Shown: piece by piece, positions 1 to 8,268 of the stretch
Layout: the number at the start of each line of letters is the position of its first letter
Position numbering within the stretch: position 1 is the stretch's first letter
Assembly: GCF_004309355.1 (NCBI RefSeq)
Contig: NZ_BJCC01000001.1
Location: 124,001 to 188,000 of the forward strand
Source of the DNA: Enterococcus florum
GTDB taxonomy: Bacteria; Bacillota; Bacilli; Lactobacillales; Enterococcaceae
Length of the DNA: 64,000 nucleotides
Direction of reading: 5' to 3'
The notes under the pieces: generated by a model
The model's input: only the letters and a program-made list of their open reading frames with translations
What the model was told of the DNA's origin: nothing
Database searches by the model: none
Program-made: the position numbers and the translations under genes

Positions 1-759
1 GCCTTCAAAGACTTTGGATTGCGGAAGATACCCAATAAAACTGAACACTCCGATCAAGCCATCCTCTTCATCCGCTTCAAACCGTGTTGTTTCGTTCGTT
101 TCTGTGTTGCGAATCGTTATCGCTTCAACGATTCCGTCACCCTCTAATTTCTCAACAATTGAGTGATAAATGTAATGAATTTTTTTATTTGCCTTCGCTT
201 GTTCAATTGCAATTGCATCCGCTGTCAGTTCTGACAAGTTTTGAATAATCGTTACCTTTCGCGCAAACGTCGATAGGAACATTGCTTCTTCTACAGCAGA
301 ATTCCCTCCACCGATAACAAATACTTCCATGTCCTCAAAGAAAGCGGCATCACAAGTCGCACAGTAGGAAAGACCTTTACCAATGTAATCCTTTTCATTT
401 TCGCACCCAATTGGTCTAGGAAACGCACCTGCTGCAATAATCACAGAACGTCCCTGATACTCATCTTTTTTTCCTTTTAACACCTTAATTTCTTTTGAAA
501 GATCCGCTGCAACAACCGTATCCGCCGCACGAACCACACCAAATGACTCTACTTGCTGGCTCATCCGTTTGATTAATGAAGGCCCTGACTCATGTTCAAT
601 ACTGCCCGGATAATTCTCAATCTCAGATGTTAAAGCGATCTGTCCACCATCCTTTCCTTTTTCTATCAGCAAGGTCTTTAATCTCGCACGTCCAGCATAG
701 ATCGCTGCTGATAAACCTGCAGGCCCAGCGCCAATAATGATTACATCGTACACTTGCAT
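1..759 (-). CDS. trxB: thioredoxin reductase-like flavoprotein (3' end beyond window)
   Basis: FAD- and NADPH-dependent disulfide reductase that would pass electrons to thioredoxin-type proteins in the cytoplasm. Only the first 253 codons are present; the gene runs off the left edge. The protein opens with the FAD dinucleotide-binding motif GAGPAG at about residue 10, has a second nucleotide-binding motif VIGGGNSA near residue 150, and carries the redox motif SYCATCDA (Cys-Ala-Thr-Cys) just before it, the order seen in the low-molecular-weight TrxB family. The start is an ATG at 759 preceded by GGAGGAAGCTT. It is transcribed away from the amidotransferase-like gene at 1133. The family call is firm; whether this is the principal TrxB or a paralogue cannot be told from the fragment. 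Confidence 0.85.
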   Translation of the reverse strand, partial: MQVYDVIIIGAGPAGLSAAIYAGRARLKTLLIEKGKDGGQIALTSEIENYPGSIEHESGPSLIKRMSQQVESFGVVRAADTVVAADLSKEIKVLKGKKDEYQGRSVIIAAGAFPRPIGCENEKDYIGKGLSYCATCDAAFFEDMEVFVIGGGNSAVEEAMFLSTFARKVTIIQNLSELTADAIAIEQAKANKKIHYIYHSIVEKLEGDGIVEAITIRNTETNETTRFEADEEDGLIGVFSFIGYLPQSKVFEG

Positions 760-841
760 AAGCTTCCTCCATGTTTGATTTATTAAATACAGCTTTCTTT
801 ATTGCGAAGAAAGTGTAATTTCTGAGGTTATTTCATTATTT

Positions 842-869
842 GATATACAAAATGTGAATTTTTGAACAA
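842..869 (-). promoter_or_regulatory. candidate promoter of the trxB-like gene
   Basis: On the minus strand TTGTTC (864-869) and TATATC (842-847) are separated by 16 bp, upstream of the trxB-like start at 759. The match to the vegetative consensus is moderate. Confidence 0.4.
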
Positions 870-928
870 TATCTCCTAAAAATTTTTTATTTATTTTCCT
901 ATAAAAAAATAAATAAAAAAGCAACTTA

Positions 929-948
929 GTCGATTGTCGACAAACGAC
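929..948. promoter_or_regulatory. 20-bp dyad in the divergent intergenic region
   Basis: The 373-bp gap 760-1132 separates two divergent genes and holds no gene. In its middle lies GTCG-A-TTGTCGACAA-A-CGAC, an almost perfect dyad whose core TTGTCGACAA is fully palindromic. It has no run of T and is not a terminator; a regulator binding site is the simplest reading. The rest of the gap is very AT-rich and holds the two candidate promoters listed separately. Confidence 0.4.
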
Positions 949-1040
949 ACCCGCAAAATCATTTTAGCAATATTCCTCATTTCACGCAATACTTTTTTTA
1001 AGAATGGTGAAAAAAAACTGCGTTCTTGAATCTTGATTTC

Positions 1041-1070
1041 TTGCGTATCCTCTTTTTTTATGGTTACAAT
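1041..1070 (+). promoter_or_regulatory. candidate promoter of the amidotransferase-like gene
   Basis: TTGCGT (1041-1046) and TACAAT (1065-1070) are 18 bp apart, about 60 bp upstream of the start codon at 1133. Confidence 0.5.
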
Positions 1071-1132
1071 AAAAATAGTTCAGTTTTACATGTATTCGGA
1101 TTAACACTTTTTAAACAGAGGAGTATTCATTT

Positions 1133-1855
1133 ATGTCAAAACCAAAAATTGGAATTGCTGCAAATCAACATTATCAAGATAATCAAGCTTTCTTTGATCA
1201 GCCATTTACTTATGTTCCTCAAGGTTTTATCAACGGTGTTCATCAAGCGGGCGGCCTTCCCTTTTTATTTCCAATTGGCGATCCCGAGTTGGCACACGAG
1301 TATATCTCTGGTGTAGATAAACTGTTATTAGCGGGAGGTCAAGACGTGACTCCTTTTTTATATGACGAGGAACCTCGCCCTGAGTTAGGAGCAACCAGCA
1401 TTGAGCGTGATCGTTTCGAAATAGCGTTGATCAAAGAGGCCCTCAAACAGAATAAACCGATTTTCACTGTTTGCCGCGGTACTCAGCTTTTAAACGTTAC
1501 TTTAGGCGGAACATTGTATCAAGATCTTTCACAGTATGATCAATGGCGTGTAAAACACGATATGTATCCGACTTTTCCTGCCTTCGCTTTGCATTCAATC
1601 ACCGTCAAAAGCAATACGGTCCTGGCTCAGTTATTTGGAGAAAAAGCGCAGGTAAACTCTTACCATCATCAAGCTATTCAGAAAATTGCTGAATCATTAA
1701 CTCCGATTGCTTGGTCCGAGGATGGCATCATTGAAGCAGTAGAAAGTCGAGACACCAGCACCAGAATTTTAGGTGTTCAATGGCACCCTGAACTAACTCA
1801 TACTTCAGATCCAAAAGAGCAAAGGCTGTTTGATTATTTTGTCCAAACATTTTAA
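1133..1855 (+). CDS. class-I glutamine amidotransferase-like hydrolase (peptidase C26)
   Basis: Resembles the gamma-glutamyl-gamma-aminobutyrate hydrolase (PuuD) group of class-I glutamine amidotransferase-like enzymes, which cut gamma-glutamyl amide bonds in the cytoplasm. The nucleophile elbow FTVCRGTQ supplies Cys at about residue 114, and the GVQWHPE block near residue 217 supplies the catalytic His and Glu. The 240-residue length is usual for the family. The ATG at 1133 follows GAGGAG. It is a single gene with its own promoter and terminator, so the neighbours do not reveal the substrate. PuuD itself acts in putrescine breakdown, but no other puu gene is present, so I name only the family. 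Confidence 0.85.
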   Translation: MSKPKIGIAANQHYQDNQAFFDQPFTYVPQGFINGVHQAGGLPFLFPIGDPELAHEYISGVDKLLLAGGQDVTPFLYDEEPRPELGATSIERDRFEIALIKEALKQNKPIFTVCRGTQLLNVTLGGTLYQDLSQYDQWRVKHDMYPTFPAFALHSITVKSNTVLAQLFGEKAQVNSYHHQAIQKIAESLTPIAWSEDGIIEAVESRDTSTRILGVQWHPELTHTSDPKEQRLFDYFVQTF

Positions 1856-1867
1856 ACGCAAAGAAGT

Positions 1868-1901
1868 TTTGGAAAGATCTCACTTTTCCAAAGCTTTTTC
1901 T
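1868..1901 (+). terminator. rho-independent terminator
   Basis: Stem TTTGGAAA / TTTTCCAAA around an 8-nt loop, followed by GCTTTTTCTTTT, directly after the amidotransferase-like gene. Confidence 0.7.
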
Positions 1902-2011
1902 TTTGGAGCTTCACAGGATTTCGCCTTTTTTCAAATTTCCTCTGTTGTAAAATCAGACTCTCTACAATTTTTATTTTGATTGTTTGACGATATGAAGATT
2001 TTTTAGCTGCG

Positions 2012-2048
2012 TAAAAAACTCCTCAGAAATAAGCTTCCTGAGGAGTTT
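2012..2048 (-). terminator. rho-independent terminator of the aldo/keto reductase gene
   Basis: An 11-bp stem AAACTCCTCAG / CTGAGGAGTTT; read on the minus strand it ends in a run of six T. Confidence 0.85.
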
Positions 2049-2069
2049 ACGAATTTATCCTTGATTGGT

Positions 2070-2885
2070 TTAGAAATCAAAATTATCTGGGTCAGCCCCT
2101 AAACGTTCGTTACTATTCAATCCATCGATTTGTGCCATTTCATCCTTTGTTAATTCAAAATCAAATACATCAAAATTTTGTTGAATGCGTGCTTCGTGAA
2201 CCGATTTCGGGATAACGATGATGTCACTCTGCAAATGCCAGCGGATAATCACTTGAGCAGCAGTCTTATTGTGTTGTTTGCCTATAGACACCAGCGTTTC
2301 ATTTTCTAATATTTTCCCTTGACCAAGAGGAGACCAAGCTTCTACAGCAATTCCCTCTGATGCTAAATATTTCCTTAGAGGTTCTTGTGTCAACGTCGGA
2401 TGTAATTCAATTTGATCCACCATCGGTTTTATTTTTGCTGTTGCCATCAGTTTTTCAATATGATGTTGATGGAAATTCGAAACGCCGATCGCTTTTGCTC
2501 TGCCGCTCTCATAAATCTCTTCCATCGCACGCCATGAATCGTTGAATTCCCCTTCCACCGGCCAATGGATCAGATATAAATCGACATATTCCAATCCTAA
2601 ACGATCCAAACTATCATTAAACGCTTGATGTGCGGATTCGTATCCTTGGTCACTGTTCCAAAGCTTAGTCGTGATAAATAAATCTTTACGCTGGATGCCT
2701 GACTCTCGAATCCCTTTGCCTACACCTGTTTCATTTTTGTAAATTGCTGCCGTGTCGATCAAACGATACCCATCGTTAATCGCCCATTTGACCGCATCAG
2801 TTGCCGTGGTGTCTTCCACACGCCATACTCCTAAGCCTAACCGGGGCATCTCCAACCCATTAGCAAGTTGTTTCGTCTTTTCCAT
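2070..2885 (-). CDS. aldo/keto reductase
   Basis: NAD(P)H-dependent reductase of aldehydes and ketones with the AKR (beta/alpha)8 barrel. Visible family marks are the GYRLIDTAAIYKNE block with the catalytic Asp and Tyr, the KLWN segment with the catalytic Lys, LIHWPVEG with the catalytic His, GVSNF, and a C-terminal IPKSVHEARIQQN cofactor-binding segment. The open frame extends 33 codons further upstream, but I chose the ATG at 2885 because AGGAGG lies 10 bases before it and the family motif LANGLEMPRLGLG then sits at the N-terminus as in homologues; ATG at 2891 is an alternative. With this start the protein has 271 residues. The natural substrate cannot be predicted. Confidence 0.88.
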   Translation of the reverse strand: MEKTKQLANGLEMPRLGLGVWRVEDTTATDAVKWAINDGYRLIDTAAIYKNETGVGKGIRESGIQRKDLFITTKLWNSDQGYESAHQAFNDSLDRLGLEYVDLYLIHWPVEGEFNDSWRAMEEIYESGRAKAIGVSNFHQHHIEKLMATAKIKPMVDQIELHPTLTQEPLRKYLASEGIAVEAWSPLGQGKILENETLVSIGKQHNKTAAQVIIRWHLQSDIIVIPKSVHEARIQQNFDVFDFELTKDEMAQIDGLNSNERLGADPDNFDF

Positions 2886-2924
2886 TCTCATCATTCCTCC
2901 TTGTTCTCTCCTCAATACACCAAG

Positions 2925-2972
2925 CTCCACAATAAAGCGAGCAGGACTGTACCTACAACCTTTATTGTGGAG
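2925..2972. repeat. perfect 13-bp inverted repeat
   Basis: CTCCACAATAAAG (2925-2937) and its exact complement (2960-2972) are separated by 22 nt. There is no T run on either side, so it is not an obvious terminator. It lies between the ABC permease gene and the aldo/keto reductase start and could be an operator or an RNA hairpin. Confidence 0.5.
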
Positions 2973-2992
2973 TTGATTGAACATTTGGTCAA

Positions 2993-4270
2993 CTACTTTG
3001 TTTGTTTTTTTCGTCGTTCATTCCGCATGATTGACAGAGATTGTTTAAACGAGCTGAAAGTTCCTCCCTCACTATAAACCAATACATTTGATTTATATAG
3101 TTCGGCTGAGAATAAAGTCAAACCTATCGTTGTCCCAAATAGAATCCCTAACGAAACCAATGCACTTGAAAAATGCACAGTATTAGTTGCCAGTCTCAAA
3201 GGCATACTATAAGAAGAGATGAAGGGAATATAAGAAGTCACTTTTATAACCGCATTGGTTGGATCGGCCGCTCCTAAAATCAACCCGATCATATAACCAA
3301 TCATCGAAAGATACATAACCGGTTGAATCGCTTTTGCCGTGTCCTCTGGTTTATTGACCAATGACCCACAAAGTGCCGAGAGAACCGCATAAATAAAGAT
3401 ACCGATCAGCATAAAACCGATGATTACGAAAACATTTTTTCCTAACAAGCTTTTGATCGATACATTGGATAGAAAATCACGAACTATTGGTTGATCCTTA
3501 AACTGCTGGTAAGCAATGATGAAAGCAATCAGATAAATAACTAATTGAGTGACTGCGACAAGCAAGACACCTAAAAGCTTGCCATAATAATGGGTTTTAG
3601 CCTTCATACTAGATAACAGAACCTCCATGATCCGTGTTCCCTTTTCAGAAGCAATCTCCTGAGAAATGATCGATGAATAGGTCATGATAAAAACAAACAT
3701 GATGATTGTTGTCAAAAAACTCAATACTAGTTGAATACCCGCATCTCCCTGGTCACTTTCCATCTTTCCATTTTCAAAACTGACCTTCGAGGCCTTAAAA
3801 GCAGCTGGAGCCATCACTGCCTGGACCTGCTCAGTAGAAAGAGAAAGATTAGCAGCCCGAATGCTAGATTGTAGCTGATTTAAAATTTGCTGAAGACTTA
3901 GTTCAGTGGTAGTTCCTAGTGAGGAAGTACTGTACATTTCTCCATTGATATTCTGACCATCAATACTTAATTTTAGGTAGGCATCGATGGTTTCATTCTC
4001 TAATTGATCTTGTGCTTTCTTTTCCGAGGAAACTGTCTCAAAGCGATAATCCTTATTCTTTATTTGCTTAAACTGATCAGCAATCGTAGATTCCTCTGCG
4101 ACGATCCCAATTTTGTTGATATCATTCATATCCCCAAAAAAGTGTTGCGACAAATAGAAGATACCCATGACTAAAAATGGTGCTAAAATCATGATGACAA
4201 AGGCTACCGACTTCACATTTTTTTTGTAAACATCCTTAATAATGATCCCCAGCTTACTCATTAATTTCAC
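2993..4270 (-). CDS. ABC-2 type transporter permease (NatB/YhaP-like)
   Basis: Membrane half of an ABC exporter. One N-terminal membrane segment is followed by a large extracytoplasmic part (about residues 45-175), then five or more hydrophobic segments from residue 178 onward, the arrangement of NatB/YhaP-type ABC-2 permeases. It overlaps the ATPase gene by 17 bp, so the two are translationally coupled; the ATG at 4261 (MSKLGI) is an equally possible start. NatAB of Bacillus exports sodium, but many relatives export peptides or drugs, so the cargo is open. It is the last gene of the operon that starts with the XRE regulator at 5845. Confidence 0.82.
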   Translation of the reverse strand: MKLMSKLGIIIKDVYKKNVKSVAFVIMILAPFLVMGIFYLSQHFFGDMNDINKIGIVAEESTIADQFKQIKNKDYRFETVSSEKKAQDQLENETIDAYLKLSIDGQNINGEMYSTSSLGTTTELSLQQILNQLQSSIRAANLSLSTEQVQAVMAPAAFKASKVSFENGKMESDQGDAGIQLVLSFLTTIIMFVFIMTYSSIISQEIASEKGTRIMEVLLSSMKAKTHYYGKLLGVLLVAVTQLVIYLIAFIIAYQQFKDQPIVRDFLSNVSIKSLLGKNVFVIIGFMLIGIFIYAVLSALCGSLVNKPEDTAKAIQPVMYLSMIGYMIGLILGAADPTNAVIKVTSYIPFISSYSMPLRLATNTVHFSSALVSLGILFGTTIGLTLFSAELYKSNVLVYSEGGTFSSFKQSLSIMRNERRKKQTK

Positions 4271-5153
4271 CAGCTTTCCATTTAAAGATCTCTTCTAAGG
4301 TTGGTGGTTGTTGATTAAACATCGGAATGTAGCCGTTCTTAGTGGCCTCACTGAAAACTTTCTCCCCCACATCAGGTGTTGTCAGCGTTAGATCAAAACT
4401 ACCGTCTTCACGCTCCGAAATATTATGAATACCGTCAAATTGCATAAGTTCCGCTTTTGTTAGCGAAGATTTTAAGTACAACTTCGTTCTGCCGAAAGAT
4501 TCACGGATCTCACTAACCTTGCCATTCAAAACGGTTTCCCCATTCCTAAGCATGATTAGATGATCGCAAATTTTTTCAACATTATCCATATTATGGCTAG
4601 AAAAAATCACACAAGAGCCTTTCTCCTTGAGTTCGATGATGCCATTTTTCAATAATTCTGCATTCACTGGATCCAATCCGCTAAAAGGTTCATCTAAAAT
4701 AACCAATTTTGGCTCGTGAATCAACGTAGCGATCAATTGAACCTTTTGCTGATTTCCTTTAGAAAGCGACTTTACCTTGTCCGTCTTTTTTCCTTTGACT
4801 TGAAATTTTTCCATCCACTCGTCAATTTTTGGAGCAATTTCTTTTCGGCTTCTTCCTCGCAGAGATGCAAAAAACAGCAATTGTTCCTCGATACTAACTT
4901 TGGGATACAGACCTCGTTCCTCCGGCAAGTAACCAATCGAATCGAAATCCTTTTCCTTCAAAGTATGCCCGTTCCAAAGAATTTCTCCTGAATCATTGCT
5001 CAAAAAATCCAAAATCAGGCGAAAAGTTGTTGTTTTCCCTGCACCATTTTGTCCGATCAATCCCAATATTTTTCCATCCTCTATCGAAAATGACAAATCG
5101 TCTAATGCTTTAAATGTGCCAAAGCTTTTACTCAAATGCTTAACCGTTAACAT
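4254..5153 (-). CDS. ABC transporter ATP-binding protein (NatA/YhaQ-like)
   Basis: ATPase partner of the permease at 2993-4270. Walker A is GQNGAGKTT near residue 35, the signature is the variant SKGNQQK, and Walker B LVILDEPFSGLDP follows. A C-terminal extension of about 80 residues after the nucleotide-binding domain is typical of NatA-type exporters. The start at 5153 lies 27 bp after the membrane protein gene. It is the third gene of the regulator-membrane protein-ABC operon. Confidence 0.88.
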   Translation of the reverse strand: MLTVKHLSKSFGTFKALDDLSFSIEDGKILGLIGQNGAGKTTTFRLILDFLSNDSGEILWNGHTLKEKDFDSIGYLPEERGLYPKVSIEEQLLFFASLRGRSRKEIAPKIDEWMEKFQVKGKKTDKVKSLSKGNQQKVQLIATLIHEPKLVILDEPFSGLDPVNAELLKNGIIELKEKGSCVIFSSHNMDNVEKICDHLIMLRNGETVLNGKVSEIRESFGRTKLYLKSSLTKAELMQFDGIHNISEREDGSFDLTLTTPDVGEKVFSEATKNGYIPMFNQQPPTLEEIFKWKAGEINE

Positions 5154-5180
5154 ACTTTCATTCCTCCATTCACTACTTGT

Positions 5181-5648
5181 TTACATTTTTTTACGATAGT
5201 AAAAATAGCTGACCATATAGATCAATCCGAAAAGATACAGCAATCCACTAGATACCTTCAATAGCAAAGGATCGAAAAAACTTCCAATCACACTGGCCAC
5301 AACCAAAGAAGCCGTTAGAAAGTATGTTGCAATACTTTGTGCACGCAGAACGATGTTTTGCGTTCGTTCATCTGTACTTTCAATTCTCGCCTTACGCAAC
5401 ATTTTGGGGTTGTTCATGATTCGAGTGTTTCGGAAAATGAAAATCACAAATGTTAAAATGATCGCACTGAACAACCCTGAAAGAAAGTCTTTCCCATGTT
5501 CCTGAATGGACAATTCAAACAGCTGTATGCCGAATCGTAAAAAAAGCATGGAAAAAAGTAAAACCAAAACGACTAAACCATACCAACGGTTTTTCCGGAT
5601 TAATCTATCTCGATAGACTTGATCTGCTGAAGTCAACTTTTCCATCAC
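5181..5648 (-). CDS. small integral membrane protein, unknown function
   Basis: 155 residues with four hydrophobic segments (about residues 25-45, 55-72, 108-125 and 130-150) and a charged stretch between the second and third. I do not recognise a characterised family. It overlaps the XRE regulator gene by 4 bp (ATGA type) and precedes the ABC exporter, so the four genes form one transcription unit. Pairs of a very small XRE protein and a four-helix membrane protein next to an ABC exporter are common in Firmicutes. Roles in immunity or signal sensing are possible but not shown here. Confidence 0.7.
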   Translation of the reverse strand: MMEKLTSADQVYRDRLIRKNRWYGLVVLVLLFSMLFLRFGIQLFELSIQEHGKDFLSGLFSAIILTFVIFIFRNTRIMNNPKMLRKARIESTDERTQNIVLRAQSIATYFLTASLVVASVIGSFFDPLLLKVSSGLLYLFGLIYMVSYFYYRKKM

Positions 5649-5845
5649 TGTTCCTCCTCAAAAATGAATACTTCCTCGATTGCTAAGTCAAAAAAACGGG
5701 CTACCTTGTGAGCCAAGAGCAGCGAGGCATTGTATCGTCCATTTTCTAACGAAATGATCGTCTGTCTCGTTACTTCCAAATGATCTGCCAGTTCACTTTG
5801 AGTCATTCGACGTTCTTTACGTAATTCCTGGATTCGATTTTGCAA
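5645..5845 (-). CDS. small XRE-family DNA-binding regulator
   Basis: 66 residues made up almost entirely of one helix-turn-helix domain: RKERRMTQSELADHLEVTRQ is the Cro/CI-type motif and the C-terminus ends in an acidic tail. Such minimal regulators usually repress their own operon. The start codon is TTG at 5845, supported by GGAGGGGG seven bases upstream. Three copies of a 16-bp repeat in its promoter region (5862-5931) are the probable binding sites, which suggests autoregulation of this gene, the membrane protein and the ABC exporter. Confidence 0.85.
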   Translation of the reverse strand: MQNRIQELRKERRMTQSELADHLEVTRQTIISLENGRYNASLLLAHKVARFFDLAIEEVFIFEEEQ

Positions 5846-5861
5846 TTAAACCCCCTCCAAT

Positions 5862-5931
5862 GTATAGTCCGCTTTACATCTTACACCAAAAAGTATAGCA
5901 CGCTTTACTTTTATTGTAAAGCGTACTATAC
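5862..5931. promoter_or_regulatory. three 16-bp operator-like repeats with embedded promoter
   Basis: GTATAGTCCGCTTTAC (5862-5877), GTATAGCACGCTTTAC (5893-5908) and, inverted, GTAAAGCGTACTATAC (5916-5931). The first two are direct repeats 31 bp apart, about three helical turns. On the minus strand TTTACA of the inverted copy and TATACT overlapping the middle copy are 17 bp apart, a good vegetative promoter for the XRE operon; the first copy lies between that promoter and the start codon. This is the layout expected of an autorepressed operon. Confidence 0.75.
5887..5931 (-). terminator. rho-independent terminator of uvrC
   Basis: The inverted pair of repeats forms a 16-bp stem with a central mismatch and a 7-nt loop, followed on the minus strand by TTTTT. 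The stop codon TAG of uvrC lies inside the left arm, so the same DNA closes uvrC and starts the next operon. Confidence 0.75.
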
Positions 5932-7710
5932 ATTTTTTTCCTCATGAACTTGATTGTACACATTTTGAGCAACAGTCATCGGCAAACCGATCGCTTTTAA
6001 TTCTTCTACTGAAGCTGCTTGAATATTTTTTAAGGATTTAAATTCCTTTAGCAAAAGTTTTTTCCGTTTCGGTCCCAATCCTTCAATTTCGTCTAGCTTG
6101 GAAGCAAAGCTGTTTTTACTTCGCAATTGACGATGAAAGGTGATCGCAAAACGGTGGACTTCATCTTGGATTCTCTGCAGTAAGAAAAACTCCTGCGAAT
6201 TTCTTTCTAAAGGTATCCGTTCTAAGTTTGTACCAAAAAGCAGCTCACTGGTTTTATGTTTATCATCTTTGGCTAATCCTGCAATCGGAATATCTAGCCC
6301 TAGCTGATTATCCAATACATCTTTGGCAGCATCAACCTGTCCCTTCCCTCCATCGATCACAATCAAATCAGGAAATGGTAAGCCTTCTTTCAGTACACGG
6401 GAGTATCGACGATAGATCACCTCTCGCATGGAAGCATAATCATCCGGCCCTTTGACCGTTTTGATTTTATATTTTCGGTACTCTTTTTTAGCTGGCCTGC
6501 CATCAATAAAGACGACCATTGCTGATACCGGATCTGATCCCATGATGTTGGAATTATCGAAGGCTTCGATGCGAATCGGCTCTGGAATGTTCATCGCATT
6601 ACCTAGCCGTTCAACTGCCCCAATTGTACGGGCCTCGTTACGTTCAATCAAATCAAATTTCTCATTTAAAGCGACGTGAGCATTTTTCCCAGCAAGCTTC
6701 ACCAATTTTTTCTTTTCTCCACGCTGCGGCTGCAATACTTTTGTAGCCAATAAAGCTTCAACACTGGTTTTATCGATATCGTCTGGAATCAATACTTCTT
6801 TCGGAATAAAATGTTCATTTTCTTGATAGAACTGACCAATGTAAGTTAGAAAATCTTCTTGGGCTTCATTATAAAAGGGAAACATCGACACATCTCGTTC
6901 GATCAGCTTCCCTTGTCTGATAAAGAAGACCTGGACACACATCCACCCTTTGTCTGTGGCATAACCAAAGACATCACGGTCCACTAAATCGGCATTGGTC
7001 ATTTTTTGCTTAGTCATCACCGTCTCAATTGCCTGAATTTGATCGCGATACTCTGCAGCCTTCTCAAACTCCATGTTTTCAGCGGCATCGTTCATCTTTT
7101 TTTCCAACACCGTTTGTACTTCGGTGTGTCCACCATTTAAAAAGCGCTTGATCTCATTGACCATCATCTTGTAGCGGACACTCGGAATATCAAAAATGCA
7201 TGGAGCTAAGCACTGCCCCATATGGTAATAAAGACAAACTTCCTTTGGCAAAGTTTTGCACTTTCTTAGCGGAAATAGACGATCCAATAGTCTTTTAGTT
7301 TCATTGGCAGCTCCAACATCTGGATATGGGCCAAAATACAAGGCTTTATCCTTTACTACCTTTCGAGTGATCAGTAAACGAGGGTAATCCTCATTCGTGA
7401 TTTTAATGAAAGGATAGGTTTTATCATCTTTCAACATGATATTGTATTTTGGATCATTCTTTTTGATCAGATTGATTTCCAGAATCAACGCTTCAATGTT
7501 TGACTCTGTCACAATGTATTCAAAATCCACGATTTCGCTGACCAGACGCTCGGTTTTAGTATCATGACTGCCAGTAAAATAAGAGCGGACACGATTTTTC
7601 AAGATCTTAGCTTTTCCAACGTAAATGATCGTGCCATTCTTGTCTTTCATTAAATAGCATCCCGGTTGATCTGGCAACAAGGCTAATTTATTTTTGATTC
7701 GTTCATTCAT
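5926..7710 (-). CDS. uvrC: excinuclease ABC subunit C
   Basis: Endonuclease subunit of nucleotide excision repair that makes the dual incision next to UvrAB-bound lesions. The N-terminal GIY-YIG domain starts with [14 protein letters not shown] and contains IIYVGKAK. The UVR motif that binds UvrB is at about residues 200-235. The RNase H-like C-terminal nuclease domain carries EAFDNSN and VIDGGKGQV, and tandem helix-hairpin-helix motifs ([13 protein letters not shown]) end the protein. The 594-residue length is normal. It is the last gene of the zapA-cvpA-mutS2-trxA-uvrC block, separated from trxA by a terminator. Confidence 0.97.
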   Translation of the reverse strand: MNERIKNKLALLPDQPGCYLMKDKNGTIIYVGKAKILKNRVRSYFTGSHDTKTERLVSEIVDFEYIVTESNIEALILEINLIKKNDPKYNIMLKDDKTYPFIKITNEDYPRLLITRKVVKDKALYFGPYPDVGAANETKRLLDRLFPLRKCKTLPKEVCLYYHMGQCLAPCIFDIPSVRYKMMVNEIKRFLNGGHTEVQTVLEKKMNDAAENMEFEKAAEYRDQIQAIETVMTKQKMTNADLVDRDVFGYATDKGWMCVQVFFIRQGKLIERDVSMFPFYNEAQEDFLTYIGQFYQENEHFIPKEVLIPDDIDKTSVEALLATKVLQPQRGEKKKLVKLAGKNAHVALNEKFDLIERNEARTIGAVERLGNAMNIPEPIRIEAFDNSNIMGSDPVSAMVVFIDGRPAKKEYRKYKIKTVKGPDDYASMREVIYRRYSRVLKEGLPFPDLIVIDGGKGQVDAAKDVLDNQLGLDIPIAGLAKDDKHKTSELLFGTNLERIPLERNSQEFFLLQRIQDEVHRFAITFHRQLRSKNSFASKLDEIEGLGPKRKKLLLKEFKSLKNIQAASVEELKAIGLPMTVAQNVYNQVHEEKNV

Positions 7711-7802
7711 CGCTAGCTTCCCTTCAACATCTTCAAAAAACGGTAAAACGACCTCACGAACTTGTTTCGCATTTAAGCAATAATCATTCGTGGGGCCCGA
7801 TC

Positions 7803-7858
7803 TCTTGAGGCTTTTTCTTCACTGTTTGACCATGAAGAAAAAGCTGAGCCTCAGCCCA
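7803..7858 (-). terminator. terminator between trxA and uvrC
   Basis: Long stem pairing GGCTTTTTCTTCA with TGAAGAAAAAGC, with extra GAGG/CCTC pairing at the base. It follows the trxA stop and contains T-rich stretches; uvrC starts 93 bp further on. Confidence 0.6.
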
Positions 7859-7868
7859 GCTTTGACAC

Positions 7869-8183
7869 CTACATATGTGCGCTGATCAATTCTTTTAATT
7901 GATCTTTTGTATGAACACCGATTACTTTGTCAACCACTTGTCCGTCTTTTTTCAAGACGAGTGTCGGAATGCTCATGATTCCAAAAGAAGCAGGTGTTTC
8001 TGGATTTTCATCTACATCCATTTTAACGATTTTCAGGTCGTCTTCTCCATATTCTTCACCAAGTTGCTCTAAAATCGGCGCTTGCATGCGACAAGGACCG
8101 CACCAAGTAGCCCAAAAATCTATCAAGACTAATCCTTTATCGGTTTCTTCATTAAATGTTGTATCTGTAACTGCTTGTGACAT
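7869..8183 (-). CDS. trxA: thioredoxin
   Basis: General cytoplasmic disulfide reductase. The active site WCGPC is at residues 28-32 in the FWATWCGPCRM block and the cis-proline loop IPTLV follows at about residue 74. The start is the ATG at 8183 (MSQAVT), preceded by GGGAGG. The frame stays open for 11 more codons, but these lack a ribosome binding site. The resulting 104 residues are the standard length. It lies downstream of mutS2 as in related genomes and is the likely partner of the reductase at the left edge of the window. Confidence 0.95.
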   Translation of the reverse strand: MSQAVTDTTFNEETDKGLVLIDFWATWCGPCRMQAPILEQLGEEYGEDDLKIVKMDVDENPETPASFGIMSIPTLVLKKDGQVVDKVIGVHTKDQLKELISAHM

Positions 8184-8268
8184 GTATGTATCCCTCCCAA
8201 AAATTTCTATGACCATTATAGCATGCTCTTTCGTTCGTGGCTATTTTTCTGCTTACACTTGTAAACAA

